Origin: G020348385 sp964580235
GTDB taxonomy: Bacteria; Acidobacteriota; Aminicenantia; Aminicenantales; Aminicenantaceae
Direction of reading: 5' to 3'
Assembly (NCBI GenBank): GCA_964580235.1
Contig: CAZOJY010000002.1
Span: forward strand, 32,948 to 96,947
DNA: 64,000 nucleotides
Position numbers and translations under genes: made by a program. The first letter of the stretch is position 1; each line of letters begins with the position of its first letter. The notes under the pieces were generated by a model. The model made no database searches, was not told the origin of the DNA, and worked only from the letters and a program-made list of their open reading frames with translations. This document shows, one piece after another, positions 1 to 8,845 of the stretch.

Positions 1-861
1 ATGAAAGACGTCCAGCTTATCGAATTTTTCCCCAACACCCACGAACTTTATAGGTTTACCCGTAACAGAAACCATTGAGAGAGCCGCACCACCACGAGCG
101 TCCCCATCGAGTTTCGTCAAAATGATGGCTGTCAACCCAATTTTATCTCCAAATAGCTGGGCACTTTTCACCGCATCTTGCCCTGTCATCGAATCTCCGA
201 CAAAAATGACCTCTGCGGGTTCGAGGATGTCCTTGACCATCCGGAGCTCTTCCATCAGCTCTTCATCCACGTGAAGCCGCCCGGCTGTGTCTACAATCAG
301 CGGATCATGGTGCCGAGTTTTGGCATGCAGGAGAACATCTTTCAGGGCCTTTTGTGGTGATGCCATCTGTTCTCTGGAGAGGGCATAAAAGGAGAGCTTG
401 AGCTCATCGGCAATCATTTTCAATTGATCTTGGGCTGCGGGTCTTTTCAGGTCAAACGAAACCAGGAGAGGATTTTTTTGGAGGTTCCGTACCCAGCTGG
501 CCAATTTTCCGCACGTTGTTGTTTTGCCCGAACCCTGAAGGCCGACGAGCATGAACACAGAGGGAGGTAAACTTTGAAATTCCAATTTTTTAGCGCTCCG
601 GCCCAAGATAGATGTTAGTTCATCACGGACGATTTTTATGACATGCTGGGCAGGAGTAAGACTATTGAGCACCTTTTGATCCAGAGCTCTTTCTTTGATT
701 TTGGCCTCAAATTCTCTGACAACTTTGTAATTTACATCGGCCTCGAGTAGGGCCATGCGCAGCATTTTCAAAGCTTCAGACATGTTCCTCTCAGTGATTT
801 TTCCCTCACCACGCAGGAATTTCATGACCTTCTGCAAGCGATTGGATAACTGATCAAGCAT
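1..861 (-). CDS. ffh: Signal recognition particle protein Ffh (3' part beyond the window)
   Basis: SRP54-type GTPase that binds signal peptides and 4.5S RNA and delivers nascent membrane proteins to FtsY. The visible 287 codons give the N-terminal helical bundle (residues about 1-90) and most of the NG GTPase domain. Motifs seen are a P-loop GLQGSGKTTT at about 107-116, a DTAGR motif near 190 and TKLDGDARGG near 248. The reading frame is open to base 1, so the end of the G domain and the methionine-rich M domain lie outside the window. The start ATG is followed by the usual MLDQLSNRLQ. The gene diverges from the VWFA-type gene. Confidence 0.96.
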   Translation of the reverse strand, partial: MLDQLSNRLQKVMKFLRGEGKITERNMSEALKMLRMALLEADVNYKVVREFEAKIKERALDQKVLNSLTPAQHVIKIVRDELTSILGRSAKKLEFQSLPPSVFMLVGLQGSGKTTTCGKLASWVRNLQKNPLLVSFDLKRPAAQDQLKMIADELKLSFYALSREQMASPQKALKDVLLHAKTRHHDPLIVDTAGRLHVDEELMEELRMVKDILEPAEVIFVGDSMTGQDAVKSAQLFGDKIGLTAIILTKLDGDARGGAALSMVSVTGKPIKFVGVGEKFDKLDVFH

Positions 862-998
862 TGTATTCTCTTTTCTTAAAGTGCATCCTTATGCTAAGCG
901 AAAGCCTCTTTGGAAGTCAACAGAAGAACAAAAGGGGAATTCAATTTATTTGTCCCCAGAATAAGTCACAAAAAGTGCTTCATGTCCGATCATCAGTC

Positions 999-1007
999 TG
1001 GTATGAT
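999..1007 (+). promoter_or_regulatory. Candidate extended -10 promoter for the VWFA-type gene
   Basis: TGG followed by TATGAT (1002-1007) forms an extended -10 element. A poor -35 (TTCATG, 979-984) sits 17 nt upstream. It lies about 40 nt before the proposed start at 1049. Seen by eye only. Confidence 0.4.
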
Positions 1008-1048
1008 TTGGCATGAAGTTTGCTTGGTGAATAATGGGGGAGAAAAAA

Positions 1049-2629
1049 ATGACAAAATTCATATCAAAAATCTCTAGGACCGCATTGATCGCCTGTTTCT
1101 TGCTATCGACGTTTTATGCATTTATTCTCTATCCCTATCCATCGGATAATATGCCTCAAGAAGAGGTCACCGTCGTCGCCGTCGAAATTCCTGTCCGTGT
1201 CCTTCACAAGGGGAAATTTGTGAGGAATCTGACCAGAGAAGATTTTGAAATCTATGAGAACGGCATCCTCCAGCCAATTACCGGGTTTGAAGTCCGGTCG
1301 AGAAGGATATCTCTTCCGGTCGATGTATCCACAGAAGAATTGAAGATCTCACCTGAAAAACGGTTTTTTCTTCTCATTTTCAACATATTTGATTATCAAG
1401 ACTATGTGGGAGAAGCCATCGATTATTTCTTCGCCAACACTTTCCGGAAAGGCGATCGGATCGTCATCCTTACAGAGGGAAATCTTTTTAATATAGAGAC
1501 GGGGAAAGGCCCTACAGAGGTGGCTCAGGGCGTCAAGGACATGCTAAAAAAATTCAAAGTCATCTCGACCATGCAAATTCTCAGCGCCTACCAAAATCTG
1601 AGAAGTGAAGCCGACCGACTTATTCTTGCATTAATGGAAGCGGGCGGCCGGTCGATTCCTTGGGATCAAGCTATCCTTGCGTTCTATAGAAACTACGAAA
1701 GAATCTGGGTGGAATACAAGAAGCAGTTCATCACGCCAGATCTCGAGCTCTACCGGAGCATTATCAAAAGAATCAAAGCCGAAGAAGGGGAGAAATGGGC
1801 ATTGTGTTTCCAGCAAAGGGATATGTTCCCTAAACTTAAAAATGAGGGGCGCCTTGAAAGACTCATCAGGGACAAAGTGGACACGCCGAGCGACAATCCT
1901 ATGATAACGACTCAACAACGCAATGTCAGAAGCATGCAGATGCAACTGCAAAGACTCTTCGATGTTTCAGGAGACATGCCTACCGGAGCACTGAAAAACC
2001 TCTTTATGGAAGCCAACATCACCTTCCATCTTCTCCTCTTGAAATCCCACAGGACATTGGTGGAAAAAGATTTTGAGTTGGGGGAAGTCAGCCAGGATTA
2101 CGAGGATTACTTCCGCCAGATAAGTTATTCCACGGGAGGCCATACAGCTTTTTCCAACAAGGTCATAGAAGCCATGATCGAGGCATCCCAAACCGAAGAC
2201 TATTATTATCTTCTGGTTTATTCTCCAAAAGAAGACCCCACAAAAAAGCCTTTGACCATCGATGTCAAAGTGAACCAGAAAGGTGTTGATATCATCCACC
2301 TCAAACATTTTCTCAGGGAAAAAGTCCTCCCCATCTCCATCGTCCATTTCGATTCCGGCCGGAAAACCATCAAATTCTCCCTCATCAATTACCAGAGGAT
2401 CAAGATGGAAGACAAGCAAGCGGGAATCGCTCAGGTTCAAATTACCCTATTCGATAAAGATTCGAACAAGGTCTTTGAGGATGCCAAAGTCCTTCAACTC
2501 ATCAAAGACCAGACCCATATTTCTATTCCTTTCAGTCAGCTCAAGTCCGGCTCCTACTTCATTATCATTCAGGTGATCGATAAGATCACCAACAGCGTGG
2601 ACGTCTTCTCCAAGCAGATAAAGCTTTAG
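1049..2629 (+). CDS. Secreted VWFA-related protein (acidobacterial type)
   Basis: Protein of about 526 residues with a hydrophobic signal segment near residues 8-25. It then carries the sequence typical of the VWFA-related acidobacterial family: a beta-rich opening (VAVEIPVRVLHKGKFVRNLT) and DFEIYENGILQPITGFE. A von Willebrand A-like Rossmann region follows (FLLIFNIFDYQDYVGEAIDYFF). The usual metal-binding DxSxS is not seen; the matching place reads NIFDYQD, so metal binding is doubtful. The C-terminal 100 residues look beta-rich, ending in a segment about extracting or holding peptides in extended form. I chose ATG 1049 because GGGGGAG lies 7 nt before it; an in-frame ATG at 1034 would add five residues. 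Function unknown; probably periplasmic or surface. Confidence 0.75.
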   Translation: MTKFISKISRTALIACFLLSTFYAFILYPYPSDNMPQEEVTVVAVEIPVRVLHKGKFVRNLTREDFEIYENGILQPITGFEVRSRRISLPVDVSTEELKISPEKRFFLLIFNIFDYQDYVGEAIDYFFANTFRKGDRIVILTEGNLFNIETGKGPTEVAQGVKDMLKKFKVISTMQILSAYQNLRSEADRLILALMEAGGRSIPWDQAILAFYRNYERIWVEYKKQFITPDLELYRSIIKRIKAEEGEKWALCFQQRDMFPKLKNEGRLERLIRDKVDTPSDNPMITTQQRNVRSMQMQLQRLFDVSGDMPTGALKNLFMEANITFHLLLLKSHRTLVEKDFELGEVSQDYEDYFRQISYSTGGHTAFSNKVIEAMIEASQTEDYYYLLVYSPKEDPTKKPLTIDVKVNQKGVDIIHLKHFLREKVLPISIVHFDSGRKTIKFSLINYQRIKMEDKQAGIAQVQITLFDKDSNKVFEDAKVLQLIKDQTHISIPFSQLKSGSYFIIIQVIDKITNSVDVFSKQIKL

Positions 2630-2786
2630 GTTTTTCCTTGTTTTCAAATTCAGGCAATCGAGCCGAAATTGATGAAAAATGATCATTGGAGGAGGGTGTT
2701 AAGCGACACGGGTGCAAAACCATTCCTAAAAGCCAAATTAAAGGCCTTTTGTTTTGGCATCACGGAAATAGAGCTGCTGACGCCTC

Positions 2787-2815
2787 TTGACATTTATTCC
2801 CATTGTGATTAAGGT
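2787..2815 (+). promoter_or_regulatory. Candidate sigma-70 promoter for accB-accC
   Basis: A perfect -35 TTGACA (2787-2792) is followed after 17 nt by a weak -10 TAAGGT (2810-2815). The predicted transcript would begin near 2822 and include the GAGGTGA ribosome site before accB. Confidence 0.5.
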
Positions 2816-2852
2816 ATATCTACTTTTTTCAAAGCCTTTTGAGGTGAATAAG

Positions 2853-3320
2853 ATGAAATCCAAGATAGATTATAAAGAAATCCTCAAGATTATCGATTTA
2901 TTGGAAGAACGGAACCTATCGGCTTTTGAGCTGGAAATCGAAGGATTCAAAATAAAAATCAACCGCGTTCAATCCCCGACTGTTACCTCGGAATCCCCAA
3001 CATCTTCCTTCTATCCCTCAGGAATTGAAAACAGCCCAAGTGCTGTTGCGCCGGAATCGAGAGGAAACAAAAACAATCTACATTACATCACTTCACCAAT
3101 GGTTGGAACATTTTACAGGGCTTCCGACCCCTCATCTCCCCCGTTTATCGAGATCGGTGAGAATGTTCAAAAAAATCAGACTTTGTGTATCATAGAAGCC
3201 ATGAAACTGATGAATGAAATCGAATCTGACATCGACGGCGTTTTGGAAGATATCTACGTACAGAACGGAAAACCCGTAGAATACGGAAAGAAGTTGTTCG
3301 CTATCAAACCGGAAAAATAA
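2853..3320 (+). CDS. accB: Biotin carboxyl carrier protein of acetyl-CoA carboxylase
   Basis: Carries the biotin that shuttles carboxyl groups between biotin carboxylase and the carboxyltransferase in the first step of fatty acid synthesis. The protein has 155 residues: an N-terminal helical part (1-40), a Ser/Pro-rich linker (40-75) and a biotinyl domain (78-153). That domain contains EAMKLMNEI, with Lys118 the expected biotinylation site. Start ATG 2853 is preceded by GAGGTGA at 2841-2847; the open frame extends upstream but without a ribosome site. It is followed after 6 nt by accC, as in many bacteria. Confidence 0.95.
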   Translation: MKSKIDYKEILKIIDLLEERNLSAFELEIEGFKIKINRVQSPTVTSESPTSSFYPSGIENSPSAVAPESRGNKNNLHYITSPMVGTFYRASDPSSPPFIEIGENVQKNQTLCIIEAMKLMNEIESDIDGVLEDIYVQNGKPVEYGKKLFAIKPEK

Positions 3321-3326
3321 CCACGC

Positions 3327-4688
3327 ATGTTTTCAAAAATACTCGTTGCCAATAGAGGGGAAATTGCTCTGCGCATCATCCGCTCAGCAAAAGAACTGGG
3401 CATAAAAACAGTGGCTGTTTATTCTGAACCGGATAAGAGCTCTCTCCATAGCATACTCGCAGACGAAAAGCTCTGTATAGGGCCGGGAAAAGCGGCGGAA
3501 AGTTACCTCAGCATCCCGAATATCATGAGTGCCGCAGAAATAACAAAAGCCGATGCCATCCATCCGGGATATGGATTCCTTGCGGAAAATCCTCGTTTTC
3601 CTGAAATCTGCGAATCTTCGGGAATCACATTCATTGGTCCCCCTTCTTTTATTATGCGCCTAATGGGCGACAAAAACAAAGCTCGCCAGGCCATGAAAAG
3701 GGCTAAGTTACCGATCATTCCTGGAAGCGACCGCGTCATCGATGATTTGAATGACGCCAATAAAATTGCGGAAAAAATCGGTTATCCGGTCATCTTAAAA
3801 GCTGCATCCGGGGGGGGAGGCAAAGGAATGCGGATTGTTCAATCTCCAGCAAAACTGGAAGAACAATTTGCGATTGCTCAGAGCGAAGCTAAAGCCGCAT
3901 TTGGAGACTCTTCCCTGTATCTAGAAAAATACTTTGAAACTGCGCGGCATATCGAAATTCAAGTGATCGGCGATCAAAAAGGAAATGTGATGGCCTTTGC
4001 CGAGAGAGAATGTTCCATTCAACGTAAACATCAAAAACTGGTGGAAGAGACGCCATCCCCTTTTGTAGACGAAAGATTTCGGAGAAAAATCACCAGGGCA
4101 GTCGAAGAGGCCGCTCACTCTATTGGCTATCAAAGTCTGGGGACTTTCGAATTCCTGGTGGATGCAAAGAAAAGATATTATTTTATGGAAGCAAATACAC
4201 GCGTTCAGGTCGAACATCCCATCACTGAGATGGGGTACGGTATCGATCTTATCCGAGAACAAATCGCATTAGCCACGGGAGAAAAGCTCTCATTTTCCCA
4301 TGATCTGGAAATCAGCGGACACTGCTTCGAGTGCCGCATAAATGCAGAAGATGCAAAGACATTCCTTCCCTCACCGGGTAAAATTGACTTTCTGGTCCTG
4401 CCTGGAGGCGCCGGTATCCGCGTTGATACAGCCGCATACTGCGGGTGGAATATTCCCCCAGACTACGACTCCTTGATAGCCAAGGTTTTAGCCAAAGCTC
4501 CAAATCGAATGGAAGCCATCAGCAAAATGCGAACAGCCCTCGAAATGACCACTGTTGTCGGCATCAAAACGAACATCCCTCTCCACTTAGAACTTCTATC
4601 CAACTCAGATTTTATCCAGGGGAATTATGACATCCAGTTTATGGAAAGGGGCCTCACAAACAGCAAGAGACAAAAGCCTAAAAAGTAA
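3327..4688 (+). CDS. accC: Biotin carboxylase subunit of acetyl-CoA carboxylase
   Basis: ATP-grasp enzyme that carboxylates the biotin of AccB using bicarbonate and ATP. The 453-residue length matches the family. It opens with the classic FSKILVANRGEIALRIIRSAK, has the glycine-rich ATP loop ASGGGGKGM near residue 165 and the catalytic stretch EANTRVQVEHPITE near 290. It lies 6 nt after accB and is probably co-transcribed. The carboxyltransferase genes (accA, accD) are not in the window. It ends 6 nt before the convergent lectin-like gene. Confidence 0.97.
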   Translation: MFSKILVANRGEIALRIIRSAKELGIKTVAVYSEPDKSSLHSILADEKLCIGPGKAAESYLSIPNIMSAAEITKADAIHPGYGFLAENPRFPEICESSGITFIGPPSFIMRLMGDKNKARQAMKRAKLPIIPGSDRVIDDLNDANKIAEKIGYPVILKAASGGGGKGMRIVQSPAKLEEQFAIAQSEAKAAFGDSSLYLEKYFETARHIEIQVIGDQKGNVMAFAERECSIQRKHQKLVEETPSPFVDERFRRKITRAVEEAAHSIGYQSLGTFEFLVDAKKRYYFMEANTRVQVEHPITEMGYGIDLIREQIALATGEKLSFSHDLEISGHCFECRINAEDAKTFLPSPGKIDFLVLPGGAGIRVDTAAYCGWNIPPDYDSLIAKVLAKAPNRMEAISKMRTALEMTTVVGIKTNIPLHLELLSNSDFIQGNYDIQFMERGLTNSKRQKPKK

Positions 4689-4694
4689 TCCGCT

Positions 4695-5219
4695 CTACTG
4701 CCGCTCGTTTGCATATATCAAAACATGAAACACGCCTTCATTGTCGACAACGAGATTCTCATTGATACCCAGGTAGAGACGTCCATCCATCGGAATTGTT
4801 ATTCTGTTGGATGATCCGATATAAAAAATTTCTTCTTTTTCGTTGCGAATCTCTTCTCCTGTCTCCTCGTCAACTTCCACCGATATCAGGAAATACACCT
4901 TCCCGATCAATGCTCCGATGTTCTGATCCTGAATAGGTTGTTGAAGCGACTGATAGTTATACCCGTCGGGCCCACAGTAAGTAACAGGATTCCCTCTCTG
5001 GAGAGAAATCTGGCCACCAGCCCGAAAAAAGATTTCCTGTCCTTCAAAAACATCCAGGCCGGTGTCGGTCCAATCCACATTACTCATGACAGAAATTTCC
5101 AGCCCTTTTTGTTTTCCAATAACCTGGCTAGCAAATCCCCGTATTTCGATATAAAAACAGAGGAAAGCAACAAGAATAAAAAAATATAAGATTTTGATAG
5201 ATACTATTTTCATCCGCAT
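4695..5219 (-). CDS. Exported LecA/PA-IL-like lectin-fold protein
   Basis: Protein of about 174 residues with an N-terminal hydrophobic segment (signal peptide or anchor). The body has the features of the PA-IL-like domain: a VDWTDTGLDVFEGQEIFF opening, a GPDGYN loop, IGALIGKV and GRLYLGINEN near the end. In known members this fold binds galactosides through calcium; whether these residues are all kept here cannot be judged by eye. A TTG at 5225 overlaps the stop of the upstream phosphatase gene (TTGA). I prefer ATG 5219, which has GGAGG 7 nt upstream; ATG 5213 is also possible. The gene is likely translated together with the phosphatase gene. Confidence 0.65.
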   Translation of the reverse strand: MRMKIVSIKILYFFILVAFLCFYIEIRGFASQVIGKQKGLEISVMSNVDWTDTGLDVFEGQEIFFRAGGQISLQRGNPVTYCGPDGYNYQSLQQPIQDQNIGALIGKVYFLISVEVDEETGEEIRNEKEEIFYIGSSNRITIPMDGRLYLGINENLVVDNEGVFHVLIYANERQ

Positions 5220-5221
5220 CC

Positions 5222-6016
5222 TCAATCCTCCGTCTCTGTTCCTAGGTGCAGAACATTCAGCATCTGCTTATGGATCAAACCGTTTGTACCCAGAGTTTCA
5301 AGGCCGTGTATACTAAATTCCTGATTCTTAAAATCAGAGAGATGACCGCCTGCCTCCTGGACAATAAGCGCTGCTGCCGCTACATCCCAAGGTTTCAGTT
5401 TTAATTCCCAAAACCCGTCAAACCTCCCGCAGGCAACATAACAAAGATCCAAAGCAGCTGATCCGCAGCGCCGGATAGCCTGGGCTCTGGTCACGAAATT
5501 GTTAAAATGGGCAATGTTGTTTTCTGCGCTCTTTCGTAAATCATACGGAAATCCTGTCGCCAGAAGGCTCTTATCCAAATCATCAACAAGCGAAACCTTG
5601 ATTCTCTTCCCATTTAAAAACGCCCCACCTTTCTTTATTCCAGAAAAAGTTTCATCACGCATGGGGTCATGGACCACGCCGCAAACAACATGTCCTCTCC
5701 ATTCCAAAGCAATCGAGACACTAAAAAAAGGAAATTTGTGGGCATAATTCGTTGTTCCGTCCAGTGGATCAAATATCCAGCAAAATTCTCCCTCCTTTTC
5801 TCTGTTAAGGCCTTCTTCGGCCACAAAATCATGTTCCGGGAAATTTTTCGCAAGGCAATCATATATCATTTGCTGGGATTGATTATCGAAATTTGTGACA
5901 AGATCGACTTCCCCCTTATAAATTATTTCTCTAGGAGCATTTAAGTTTTCTCTGAGCATATGGCCGGCTTCCCGGGCTGCTTCCACAGCCACTTTGAGAT
6001 AAAGTTCGTTTTCCAT
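5222..6016 (-). CDS. suhB: Inositol monophosphatase family protein
   Basis: Magnesium-dependent sugar or inositol phosphatase of 264 residues, full length for the family. Metal-site motifs are visible: EE at 67-68, DPLDGTTN at 83-90, and WDVAAAALIVQEAGG near residue 210, which holds the third Asp. The start ATG has GGAGA directly upstream. The real substrate (inositol-1-phosphate, fructose bisphosphate, PAP) cannot be told from sequence, so the symbol marks the closest family only. It is the first gene of a two-gene unit with the lectin-like gene and diverges from the efflux adaptor gene. Confidence 0.88.
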   Translation of the reverse strand: MENELYLKVAVEAAREAGHMLRENLNAPREIIYKGEVDLVTNFDNQSQQMIYDCLAKNFPEHDFVAEEGLNREKEGEFCWIFDPLDGTTNYAHKFPFFSVSIALEWRGHVVCGVVHDPMRDETFSGIKKGGAFLNGKRIKVSLVDDLDKSLLATGFPYDLRKSAENNIAHFNNFVTRAQAIRRCGSAALDLCYVACGRFDGFWELKLKPWDVAAAALIVQEAGGHLSDFKNQEFSIHGLETLGTNGLIHKQMLNVLHLGTETED

Positions 6017-6052
6017 TGTTTCTCCATATTAGCAACTCCGCTTAATTTGGGC

Positions 6053-6072
6053 AAGGCAAAACCCTTTGCCTT
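6053..6072. promoter_or_regulatory. Perfect 8-bp inverted repeat over a -35 position; candidate operator
   Basis: Arms AAGGCAAA (6053-6060) and TTTGCCTT (6065-6072) are exact inverted complements around ACCC. The repeat lies in the divergent gap between the phosphatase and efflux adaptor genes. It sits where the -35 box of the adaptor promoter should be, which is the typical place for a regulator binding site. It could also be a hairpin in the phosphatase leader. There is no T-run, so it is not a terminator. Confidence 0.45.
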
Positions 6073-6083
6073 TTCCCCCGTAC

Positions 6084-6089
6084 TATAAT
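6084..6089 (+). promoter_or_regulatory. -10 box TATAAT upstream of the efflux adaptor gene
   Basis: Perfect TATAAT hexamer. No recognisable -35 box lies 16-18 nt upstream; that place is taken by the inverted repeat at 6053-6072. A start near 6096 would leave the AAAGGAA ribosome site before ATG 6119 in the leader. Confidence 0.45.
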
Positions 6090-6118
6090 ATGATATTCAA
6101 CGTTCAAAGGAACATTTG

Positions 6119-7342
6119 ATGACCGAAAATAAAGGGTTCTTTCGCAGGCGAAAAAAGGTCATTCTATTTTTCGCGGTCATTGCAGTGATCGCAGTTATCA
6201 TTTTATTCAACCTTCAATCCCAACGAGAAAAAAGCATAAAAGTTTCGGTCAAAAAGGTTGAAAAGCACAATCTGACTTCCACCATTTCGGCTTCAGGGGA
6301 AGTAAAACCGAAAAAAAACGTCAACATCAGTTCGCAAATTGCGGGAAGGGTCATCAAAATCGGTGTGGAAGAGGGACAACAAGTCAAGGCCGGTGATTTC
6401 CTTCTCAAGCTGGAGTCCACACAGTATGAAGCCAATGCCGAAAGGGACCGTGCACGAATTCAGTCTATGAGGGCCGACCAGATTCGAGCGGAAGCTGTGA
6501 AGAAAAGAGATGACGGTTTTTATCAACGTCAGATAAAGTTGTTTGATGCAGATTTGATATCGACCGAGAAACTGGAATCAGCAAAAGCGGACTACGAAAT
6601 ATCCAAAGCGAATTACGATGCCATTCTCTTCCAAATAAAACAAGCCCAGGCTTCCCTACAAAGCACATTGGATATCCTAAAAAAGACAGAATATTACGCT
6701 CCAATTGATGGAATCATCACCAGCCTCAGGGTCGAAGAGGGAGAAACCGCACTCGTAGGCACGATGAATAATCCAGGCACCGTCTTGATGACCATTGCAG
6801 ACTTATCGGTGATGGAAGTCGAGGTTGAAGTCGATGAGACCGACGTCGTCGGAGTCAGGATCGGACAGCCATCAGAGGTCAAAATCGATGCATACCCGGA
6901 GCAAACCATTAAAGGGACGGTCACAGAAGTCGGAAGCTCCGCCCTCCAAACAGGGGTCGTCTCGGATGAATCCAAAGACTTTAAGGTGGTTGTCACCCTG
7001 GAAAATCCCCCGGCTGATTTAAAACCTGGGCTTTCGGCTTCGGCAGATATTATCATCGCCAAAAAAGAAAATGTTCTGGCTGTTCCGATTTCCGCCCTTG
7101 TCTTAAAAGAAAAAATCACAGACGACAAGAATGCCGAAAAAGAACAGGAAGAAGGCGTGTATTCCGTCCGAGAAAGCCGGGTAAAGTTTATTCCAGTGAA
7201 AAAAGGGATCATGGGCGAATTGATGATCGAAATCATGTCTGGACTCGAAGAGGGTCAGGATGTAGTTGTAGGCCCTTACAGCGCCCTCCGCCTTTTGAAA
7301 GATGATGCACTGATAAAAGTCGAAGAAAAAAAAGAAGAATGA
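6119..7342 (+). CDS. Membrane fusion (periplasmic adaptor) protein, MacA/HlyD type
   Basis: Adaptor that links an inner-membrane transporter to an outer-membrane channel. It has about 407 residues: one N-terminal membrane segment (residues 13-32) and a split lipoyl domain whose halves read [20 protein letters not shown] and [20 protein letters not shown] coiled-coil hairpin lies between them (about 105-185), then beta-barrel and membrane-proximal domains. An AAAGGAA ribosome site favours ATG 6119 over the TTG three bases earlier. Its stop overlaps the ABC ATPase start by 4 nt, so they form an operon. The usual MacB/FtsX-type permease does not follow. Confidence 0.88.
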   Translation: MTENKGFFRRRKKVILFFAVIAVIAVIILFNLQSQREKSIKVSVKKVEKHNLTSTISASGEVKPKKNVNISSQIAGRVIKIGVEEGQQVKAGDFLLKLESTQYEANAERDRARIQSMRADQIRAEAVKKRDDGFYQRQIKLFDADLISTEKLESAKADYEISKANYDAILFQIKQAQASLQSTLDILKKTEYYAPIDGIITSLRVEEGETALVGTMNNPGTVLMTIADLSVMEVEVEVDETDVVGVRIGQPSEVKIDAYPEQTIKGTVTEVGSSALQTGVVSDESKDFKVVVTLENPPADLKPGLSASADIIIAKKENVLAVPISALVLKEKITDDKNAEKEQEEGVYSVRESRVKFIPVKKGIMGELMIEIMSGLEEGQDVVVGPYSALRLLKDDALIKVEEKKEE

Positions 7343-8058
7343 CCATTCCCCATGATGATATAATCATTACCGCTGAAGACCTTTGGAAAATCTATCAGCT
7401 AGGAAAACAAGAAGTCAAGGCCCTATGCGGAGTTTCGTTTACGGTCAAACGGAATGAATTAATGGCCATCATGGGACCATCCGGATCTGGAAAATCAACG
7501 CTGATGAACCTTATTGGATGCCTGGATACTCCCACCAAAGGAAAGTATCAGCTCAATGGAAGATTGGTCAGTGAAATGAGTGAAAATGAACTGGCTTTTA
7601 TCCGCAACCAAGAAATCGGATTTGTTTTCCAGGTGTTTAATCTGCTTCCCAGGGCCACAACTTTCCACAATGTCGAACTTCCCCTCATTTACAAAGGTGC
7701 CAGCAAAAAAGAACGCACTGAAAAAACTCACAAAGCCCTGGAAAAGGTGGAGATGGACCACAGGAAAAACCATCGGCCCTCAGAACTCTCTGGAGGAGAA
7801 AGACAGCGGGTGGCTATTGCCCGTGCATTGGTGAACGAACCTTCTCTGCTTTTGGCTGATGAACCCACCGGAAACCTGGACTCTAAAACAGGCTATGAAA
7901 TACTGAATCTTTTTCGCAAAATCCACTCGCAAGGAAACACCATCATCATGGTTACTCATGATGCGGAAATCGCCCATCAGGCGCAGAGGATCATTACTAT
8001 CCGAGACGGAAGAATCGAAAAGGAGAAAAGAAGGGGAGAGCGAAATGACATTTTTTAG
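7339..8058 (+). CDS. ABC transporter ATP-binding protein, LolD/MacB type
   Basis: ATPase of 239 residues. Walker [10 protein letters not shown] is near residues 46-54, the signature [15 protein letters not shown] near 150 and Walker [12 protein letters not shown] near 172, followed by the switch His in MVTHD. The sequence is closest in style to ATPases that pair with FtsX-like permeases (MacB, LolD, YknY). The start overlaps the adaptor stop (ATGA). The next gene overlaps its 3' end by 14 nt but is a Yip1-type protein, so the cognate permease must be elsewhere or replaced. Confidence 0.9.
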   Translation: MTIPHDDIIITAEDLWKIYQLGKQEVKALCGVSFTVKRNELMAIMGPSGSGKSTLMNLIGCLDTPTKGKYQLNGRLVSEMSENELAFIRNQEIGFVFQVFNLLPRATTFHNVELPLIYKGASKKERTEKTHKALEKVEMDHRKNHRPSELSGGERQRVAIARALVNEPSLLLADEPTGNLDSKTGYEILNLFRKIHSQGNTIIMVTHDAEIAHQAQRIITIRDGRIEKEKRRGERNDIF

Positions 8059-8749
8059 CCGGCTTTTGGGTGTTTTTTTTAATCCCAAAAATATTTTTAA
8101 GGCCTTATCTGAAAAGTCCATCTGGGTGGACATGCTTTTTGTTCTTCTCATTTTGGTCACGATTTACGCTGTGTTGATTTCTCCTTATATTCCGCAAGAT
8201 CAGATCAAGCGTTTGAAAAGTGATGCAAAGGGCCGAGCAGAGATGGGAGAAGAAGCCTTCAATCAACGATTGGAATTTTGGGAAAATCCCGCTCCGCTTG
8301 TGACGATAACAGGAATCATCATGCAGCCCGTCTCCTTACTCATCGGATTCCTGATTCAATGCTTAATCATTCTGGGAATGGGGCGCTTGATTTCTATTGA
8401 GGGAAAATATATCCAAGTTTTTTCTTCCTTTGTTCATGCCAATGCAATCAACCTCGTTTTAGGCAATGCCTTACGTGCCTTCCTCATCTTCAGCCGCGAA
8501 TCTGTTTTTCAGACAACGACAAGCCTGGCTCTCTTCTTTCCCAGGCTTGATATCATGTCTCCAGCATATTTTGTGCTCACGCAAGTGGATTTCTTTCAAC
8601 TTTGGGTATTCGGTATTTTCGGCTTTGCCCTGTCGCAAATCTTCAAGATTGATTTGAAAAAAGGCCTTTTTCTTTCCTACGGATTCTGGTTCATCAGAAG
8701 CTTGTTTTATATCGCTTCCAGATTGTTGGCTATGAAATTCGTCAGCTAG
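8045..8749 (+). CDS. Yip1-family polytopic membrane protein
   Basis: Protein of 234 residues with about five hydrophobic segments, starting with [21 protein letters not shown]. That opening (a short amphipathic helix, then [12 protein letters not shown]) is typical of bacterial Yip1-domain proteins. ATG 8045 has GGGGAG upstream and lies inside the end of the ATPase gene, so translation is probably coupled. Members of this family are often found beside ABC or efflux genes, but their role is unknown. I infer that it may help the adaptor-ATPase pair in the membrane. A second Yip1 gene lies at 31457-32053. Confidence 0.75.
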   Translation: MTFFSRLLGVFFNPKNIFKALSEKSIWVDMLFVLLILVTIYAVLISPYIPQDQIKRLKSDAKGRAEMGEEAFNQRLEFWENPAPLVTITGIIMQPVSLLIGFLIQCLIILGMGRLISIEGKYIQVFSSFVHANAINLVLGNALRAFLIFSRESVFQTTTSLALFFPRLDIMSPAYFVLTQVDFFQLWVFGIFGFALSQIFKIDLKKGLFLSYGFWFIRSLFYIASRLLAMKFVS

Positions 8750-8763
8750 CTATCCCCTAGCAG

Positions 8764-8806
8764 ACAGGCAAGCTGAAGAGGAAGTCATCTCAGTTTGCCC
8801 GCCTGC
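8764..8806. repeat. Imperfect inverted repeat between the Yip1 gene and the next gene
   Basis: The arms around GGCAAGCTGA and TCAGTTTGCC pair over about 10 bp with one G-T pair. They extend outward to CAG/CTG with two mismatches, around a 13-nt loop. No T-run follows, so it is a weak or factor-assisted terminator at best. Confidence 0.35.
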
Positions 8807-8810
8807 CCCA

Positions 8811-8839
8811 TTGACATCTGGTGTTGGGATTTATAAAGT
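8811..8839 (+). promoter_or_regulatory. Sigma-70 type promoter, probably leaderless
   Basis: A perfect -35 TTGACA (8811-8816), a 17-nt spacer and -10 TAAAGT (8834-8839); TATAAA at 8832 with a 15-nt spacer is an alternative. The -10 ends 6 nt before ATG 8846, so transcription should begin at or next to the start codon. No ribosome site is present. Confidence 0.6.
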
Positions 8840-8845
8840 ATTCAT

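Noticed and set aside
6694..7236. Minus-strand Ser/Thr-rich frame of 180 codons
   Set aside because: Antisense to the efflux adaptor; Ser/Thr richness is the usual result of reversed Asp/Glu/Lys-rich coding.
8764..8806. Inverted repeat as a rho-independent terminator
   Set aside because: The stem is imperfect and no T-run follows, so it is listed only as a repeat.
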